Shown piece by piece: positions 57,701-64,000 of a stretch of DNA of 64,000 nucleotides. A model generated the notes under the pieces. That model had not been told where the DNA came from, made no database searches, and saw only the letters and a program-made list of their open reading frames with translations. The DNA comes from Avena insularis (Eukaryota; Streptophyta; Magnoliopsida; Poales; Poaceae), in contig CM042688.1 in the NCBI GenBank assembly GCA_023614405.1, positions 379,117,331 through 379,181,330 on the forward strand, read 5' to 3'. How positions within the stretch are numbered: the first letter of the stretch is position 1; each line of letters begins with the position of its first letter. Both the position numbers and the translations under genes were made by a program.

Positions 57701-60700
57701 GTTATTTTCACAAACCACATGTGGACCCACTAGAGTCATTGCATGTGTGTTCTTATACTAAAACTAGCACTAGAGTCATTGCATGTGTGTTCTATCCACA
57801 AACCACACATGGATCCACCACTGTCATTACATGTGTGTTCTTTCCACAAAACACACATGGATCAACCACTAGAGTTATTGCATGTGTGTTCTTTCCACAA
57901 ACCACATATGGATCAACCAGTGGTTATTGCATGTGTGTTCTTGTCCATAAACCACTTATGGATCCATTATAGTCATTGCATGTGTGTTATTTCCACAAAC
58001 CACACACGGATCAACCACTAGAGTCATTGCATATCTGTTATTTCCACAAACCACACATGGATCAACCACTAGAGTCATTGCAGGTGTGTTATTTCCACAA
58101 ACCACACATGGATCAACCACTAGAGTCATTGCATGTGTGTTATTTCCACAAATCACGCATGGATCAATCACTAGAGTCATTGCATGTGTGTTCTTGTACT
58201 AAAACCAACATTAGAGTCATTGCATGTGTGTTCTTTCCACAAACCACTTATGGATCCATTACAGTCATTGCATGTCTGTTATTTCCACAACCACACATGG
58301 ATCAACCACTAGAGTCATTGCATGTGTTTTATTTCCACAAACCACACATGGATCAACCACTAGAGTCATTGCATGTGTGTTATTTCCACAAACCACACAT
58401 GGCTCAACCACTAGAGTCATTGCATATGTGTTATTTCCATAAACCACACTTGGATCAACCACTAGAGTCATTGCATGTGTGTTCTTATACTAAAACCAAC
58501 ACTAGAGTCATTGCATGTGTGTTCTTTCCACAAACCACACATGCATCAACTAGTGGTCTTTGCATGTGTGTTCTTTTCCAAAAACCACACATGAATCCAC
58601 CAGTGGTCATTGCATGTGTGTTCTTTCCACAAACCACACATGGATCCACAAGTGGTCATTGCATGTGTGTTCTTTCCACAAACCACACATGGATCAACCA
58701 CTAGAGTCATTGCATGTTTGTTCTTATACTAAAACCACAAACCAGCACTAGAGTCATTGCATGTGTGTTCTTTTCCACAAACCACACATGGATCCACTAG
58801 ACTCATTGCATGTGTGTTCTTTTCCACAAACAACTTATGGATCAACTAGTGGTCATTGCATGTGTGTTCTTTTCACAAACCACATGTGGACCCACTAGAG
58901 TCATTTCATGTGTGTTCTTATACACAAACTAGCACTAGAGTCATTGCATGTGTGTTCTATCCACAAACCACACATGGATCCACCATTGTCATTGCATGTG
59001 TGTTCTTTCCACAACCCACACATGGATCAACCACTAGAGTCATTGCATGTGTGTTCTTATCACAAACCACATATGGATCAACCAGTGGTCATTCATGTGT
59101 GCTCTTTTCCATAAACCACTTATGGATCCATTACAGTCATTGCATGTGTGTTATTTCCACAAACCACACATGGATCAACCACTAGAGTCATTGCATGTGT
59201 GTTATTTCCACAAACCACACATGGATCAACCACTAGAGTCATTGCATGTGTGTGTTCTTTTCCACAAACCACACATGGATCCACCACTAGAGTCATTGCA
59301 TGTGTGTTCTTATACTAAAACCAACACTAGAGTCATTGCATGTGTGTTCTTTCCACAAACCACACATGGATCAACCAGTGGTCATTTCATGTGTGTTCTT
59401 TTCCACAAACCACACATGTATCCACTAGTGGTTATTGCATGTGTGTTCTTTCCACAAACCACATATGGATCAACCAGAGTCATTTCATGTGTGTTCTGTC
59501 CACAAACCACACATGGATCAACCACTAGAGTCATTGCATGTTTGTTCTTATACTAAAACTAACACAAGAGTCATTGCATGTGTGTTCTTTCCACAAACCA
59601 CATATGGATCAACCAGAGTCATTGCATGTGTGTTCTTTCCACAAACCACACATGGATCGACCACTAGAGTCATTGCATGTTTGTTCTTATACTAAAACCA
59701 TAAACCAGCACTAGAGTCATTGCATGTGTGTGCTTTTCCACAAACCACACATGGATCCACAAGACTCATTGCATGTGTGTTCTTTTCCACAAACAACTTA
59801 TGGATCAACTAGTGGTCATTGCATGTGTGTTCTTTTCACAAACCACATGTGGACCCACTAGAGTCATTTCATGTGTGTTCTTATACAGAAACTAGCACTA
59901 GAGTCATTGCATGTGTGTTCTATCCACAAACCACACAGGGATCCACCACTGTCATTGCATGTGTGTTCTTTCCAGAAAGCACACATGGATCAACCACTAG
60001 AGTCATTGCATGCGTGTTCTTATTACAAACCACATATGGATCAACCAGTGGTCATTGCATGTGTGTTCTTTTCCATAAACTACTTATTGATCCATTACAG
60101 TCATTGCATGAGTGTTATTGCCACAAACTACACATGGATCAACCACTAGAGTCATTGCATGTGTGTTATTTCCACAAACCACACATGGGTCAACCACTAG
60201 AGTCATTGCATGTGTGTGTTCTTTTCCACAAACCACACATGGATCCACCACTAGAGGCATTGCATGTGTGTTCTTATATTAAAACCAACACTAGAGTCAT
60301 TGCATGTGTGTTCTTTCCACAAACGACACATGGATCAACCAGTGGTCATTGCATGTGTGTTCTTTTCCACAAACCACACATGGATCCACCAGTGGTCATT
60401 GCATGTGTGTTCTTTCTACAAACCACATATGGATCAACCAAAGTCATTTCATGTGTGTTCTTTCCACAAACCACACATGGATCAACCACTAGAGTCATTG
60501 CATGTTTGTTCTTATACCAAAACCACAAACCATCACTAGAGTCATTACATGTGTGTTCTTTTCCACAAACCACAGATGGATCCACTAGACTCATTGCATG
60601 TGTGTTCTTTTCGACAAACAACTTATGGATCAACCAGTGGTCATTGCATGTGTGTTCTTTTCACAAACCACATGTGGACCCAATAGAGTCATTGGATGTG

Positions 60701-63700
60701 TGTTCTTATACTAAAACTAGCACTAGAGTCATTGCATGTGTGTTCTATCCACAAACAACACATGGATCCACCACGGTCATTGCATGTGTGTTCTTTCCAC
60801 AAACCACACATGGATCAACCACTAGAGTTATTGCATGTGTGTTCTTTTCCATAAACCACATATGGATCAACCAGTGGTCATTGCATGTGTGTTCTTTTCC
60901 ATAAACCACTTATGGATCCATTACAGCCATTGCATGTGTGTTATTTCCACAAACCACACACGGATCAACCACTAGAGTCATTGCATATCTATTATTTCCA
61001 CATACCACACATGGATCAACCACTAGAGTCATTGCATGTGTTTTATTTCCACAAACCACACATGGATCAACCACTAGAGTCATTGCATGTGTGTTCTTAT
61101 ACTAAAACCAACATTAGAGTCATTGCATGTGTGTTCTGTCCACAAACCACTTATGGATCCATTATAGTCATTGCATGTGTGTTATTTCCACAAACCACAC
61201 ATGTATCAACCACTAGAGTCATTGCATGTGTGTTCTTATCACAAACCACATATCGATCAACCAGTGGTCATTGCATGTGTGTTCTTTCCACAAACCACAC
61301 ATGGATCAACCAGTGGTCATTTCATGTGTGTTCTTTTCCACAAACCACACATGGATCCACTAGTGGTCATTGCATGTGTGTTCTTTCCACAAACCACATA
61401 TGGATCAACAAGAGTCATTTCATGTGTGTTCTTTCCACAAACCAAACCTGGATCAACCACTAGAGTCATTGCATGTTTGTTCTTATACCAAAACCACAAA
61501 CCATCACTAGAGTCATTGTATTTGTGTTCTTTTCCACAAACCATAGATGGATCCACTAGACTCATTGCATGTGTGTTCTTTTCCACAAACAACTTATGGA
61601 TCAACCAGTGGTCATTGCATGTGTGTTCTTTTCACAAACCACATGTGGACCCACTAGAGTCATTGCATGTGTGTTCTTATACTAAAACTAGCACTAGAGT
61701 CATTGCATGTGTGTTCTATCCACAAACCACACATGGATCCACCACTTTCATTGCATGTGTGTTCTTTCCACAAACCACACATGGATCAACCACTAGAGTC
61801 ATTGCATGTGCGTGTTCTTTTCCACAAACCACACATGGATCCACCACTAGAGTCATTGCATGTGTGTTCTTATACTAAAACCATAAACATAGAGTCATTG
61901 CATGTGTGTTATTTCCACAAACCACACACGGATGAACCACTAGAGTCATTGCATATCTATTATTTCCACAAACCACACATGGGTCAGCCACTAGAGTCAT
62001 TGCATGTGTGTTCTTATACTAAAACCAACATTAGAGTCATTGCATGTGTGTTCTGTCCACAAACCACTTATGGATCCATTACAGTCATTGCATGTGTGTT
62101 ATTTCCATAAACCACACATGGATCAACCACTAGAGTCATTGCATGTGTTTTATTTCCACAAACCACAAATGGATCAACCACTAGAGTCATTGCATGTGTG
62201 TGTTCTTTTCCACAAACCACACATGGATCAACCACTAGAGTCATTGCATGTGTGTTCTTATACTAAAACCAACACTAGAGTCATTGCATGTGTGTTCTTT
62301 CCACAAACCACACATGTATCAACCAATGGTCATTGCATGTGTGTTCTTTTCCACAAACCACACTTGGATCCACTAGTGGTCATTGCATGTGTGTTCTTTC
62401 CACAAACAACATATGGATCAACCAGAGTCATTGCATGTGTCTTCTTTCCACAAACCACACATGGATCAACCACTAGAGTCATTACATGTTTTTTCTTATA
62501 CTAAAACCACAAACCATCACTAGATTCATTGCATGTGTGTTCTTTTCCACAAACCACACATCGATCCACTAGACTCATTGCTTGTGTGTTCTTTTCCACA
62601 AACAACTTATGGATCAACCAGTGGTCATTGCATGTGTGTTCTTTTCACAAACTACATGTGGACCCAGTAGAGTCATTGCATGTGTGTTCTTATACTAAAA
62701 CTACCATTAGAGTCATTGCATGTGTGTTCTATCCACAAACCACACATGGATCCACCACTGTCATTGCATGTGTGTTCTTTCCACAAACCACACATGGATC
62801 AACCACTAGAGTCATTGCATGTGTGATCTTATCACAAACCACATATCAATCAACCAGTGGTCATTGCATGTGTGTTCTTTTCCATAACACACTTATGGAT
62901 CCATTACAGTCATTGCATGTGTGCCACAAACCACACATGGATCAACCACTAGAGTCATTGCATGTGTGTTATTTCCACAAACCACACATGGGTCAACCAC
63001 TAGAGTCATTGCATGTGTGTGTTCTTTTCCACAAACCACACATGGATCCACCACTAGAGGCATTGCATGTGTGTTCTTATATTAAAACCAACACTAGAGT
63101 CATTGCATGTGTGTTCTTTCCACAAACGACACATGGATCAACCAGTGGTCATTGCATGTGTGTTCTTTTCCACAAACCACACATGGATCCACCAGTGGTC
63201 ATTGCATGTGTGTTATTCCACAAACCACATATGGATCAACCAGAGTCATTTCATGTGTGTTCTTTCCACAAACCACACATGGATCAACCACTAGAGTCAT
63301 TGCATGTTTGTTCTTATACCAAAACCACAAACCATCACTAGAGTCATTACATGTGTGTTCTTTTCCACAAACCACAGATGGATCCACTAGACTCATTGCA
63401 TGTGTGTTCTTTTCGACAAACAACTTATGGATCAACCAGTGGTCATTGCATGTGTGTTCTTTTCACAAACCACATGTGGACCCAATAGAGTCATTGGATG
63501 TGTGTTATTATACTAAAACTAGCACTAGAGTCATTGCATGTGTGTTCTATCCACAAACAACACATGGATCCACCACTGTCATTGCATGTGTGTTCTTTCC
63601 ACAAACCACACATGGATCAACCACTAGAGTTATTGCATGTGTGTTCTTTCCACAAACCACATATGAATCAACCAGTGGTCATTGCATGTGTGTTCTTTTC

Positions 63701-64000
63701 CATAAACCACTTATGGATCCATTACAGCCATTGCATGTGTGTTATTTCCACAAACCACACACGGATCAACCACTAGAGTCATTGCATATCTATTATTTCC
63801 ACAAACCACACTTGGATCAACCACTAGAGTCATTGCATGTGTTTTATTTCCACAAACCACACATGGATCAACCACTAGAGTCATTGCATGTGTGTTCTTA
63901 TACTAAAACCAACATTAGAGTCATTGCATGTGTGTTCTGTCCACAAACCACTTATGGGACCATTATAGTCATTGCATGTGTGTTATTTCCACAAACCACA

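Larger units (their letters stand above)
42218..64000 (+). repeat. Minisatellite array, ~51-bp monomer with higher-order structure
   Basis: The entire 21.8 kb is direct tandem copies, some 430 monomers by length. A typical unit runs CATGTGTGTTCTTT, then CCACAAACCACACATGG, then ATCAACCACTAGAGTCATTG. Variants include a short ~40-bp unit (TTCTTATACTAAAACCAACA), a CTTATGGATCCATTACAG unit, a CAGTGGTCATTG unit and a CCACATGTGGACCCACTAG unit. Variants recur in fixed order, giving higher-order repeats. Most units are 48 or 51 bp, multiples of three, so long frames are open on both strands (for example 50617-51723 and 52660-53766). They lack domains and follow the repeat exactly, so I treat them as non-coding. 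The right end is outside the window. Confidence 0.95.

Noticed and set aside
42218..64000. Regular repeats that could be taken for a CRISPR array
   Set aside because: There are no unique spacers: the whole sequence is repeat variants, units touch, and the context is plant DNA with no cas genes.
1..64000. tRNA, rRNA or other structured RNA genes
   Set aside because: I saw no cloverleaf with internal A and B boxes and no rRNA segment on reading through. The only tRNA-like matches are the two 13-base primer-binding sites.

Overview
This window looks like intergenic plant DNA, most likely from a grass (Poaceae) and probably a pooid of the wheat, ryegrass and oat group. The evidence is nested Ty1/copia and Ty3/gypsy retrotransposons with tRNA-iMet type primer-binding sites, Stowaway-type MITEs flanked by TA, a Helitron terminus, a Mutator-like element with introns and a FAR1-type transposase, and a very large minisatellite array. 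The species cannot be fixed from the sequence alone. I see no host single-copy gene that I trust, no tRNA and no rRNA.

Layout. 1-334: short segment with an unusually dense GTTAAC motif. 335-5066: decayed L1-type LINE on the minus strand, split by a 1.59 kb element (2993-4584) with TG...CA ends and a near-perfect 5-bp target duplication. 5067-6592: unclassified sequence with two Stowaway-like MITEs. 6593-19316: probable autonomous-class Mutator-like element (MULE) holding two convergent genes, an intron-rich Ulp1/C48-type cysteine protease gene (+, 10348-15417) and a FAR1/MULE transposase gene (-, 15847-18237). Each carries one visible disabling lesion but keeps its catalytic motifs. Introns and leader of the protease gene are packed with a TGTAACTTTT motif. 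19398-20477: a 1,080-bp non-autonomous Helitron. 20478-24619: mostly unclassified, with a C-rich leader-like stretch, a MITE-like piece and a gag fragment. 24620-25166: second copy of the 2993-4584 family. 25167-30074: minus-strand gypsy 3' LTR and the end of its pol. 30075-36724: SIRE/Maximus-like copia (copia-1), cut in its RT by a second, Tork-like copia (copia-2, 36725-39482). 39483-39582: assembly gap of exactly 100 N. 39583-42217: minus-strand LTR of another element. 42218-64000: tandem minisatellite with a monomer of about 51 bp and higher-order duplications, running off the window.

How the parts relate. The nesting order gives a relative history: LINE before the 2993-4584 element; gag fragment and second TGATAC element before gypsy, gypsy before copia-1, copia-1 before copia-2. 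The MULE is the only unit where genes may work together: the transposase would act on the terminal inverted repeats, while the protease is a passenger of the kind known from Kaonashi-type MULEs. The two most interesting objects are this MULE, with its motif-filled introns, and the satellite, whose near-17-codon monomer leaves reading frames open on both strands and so creates many false protein predictions.
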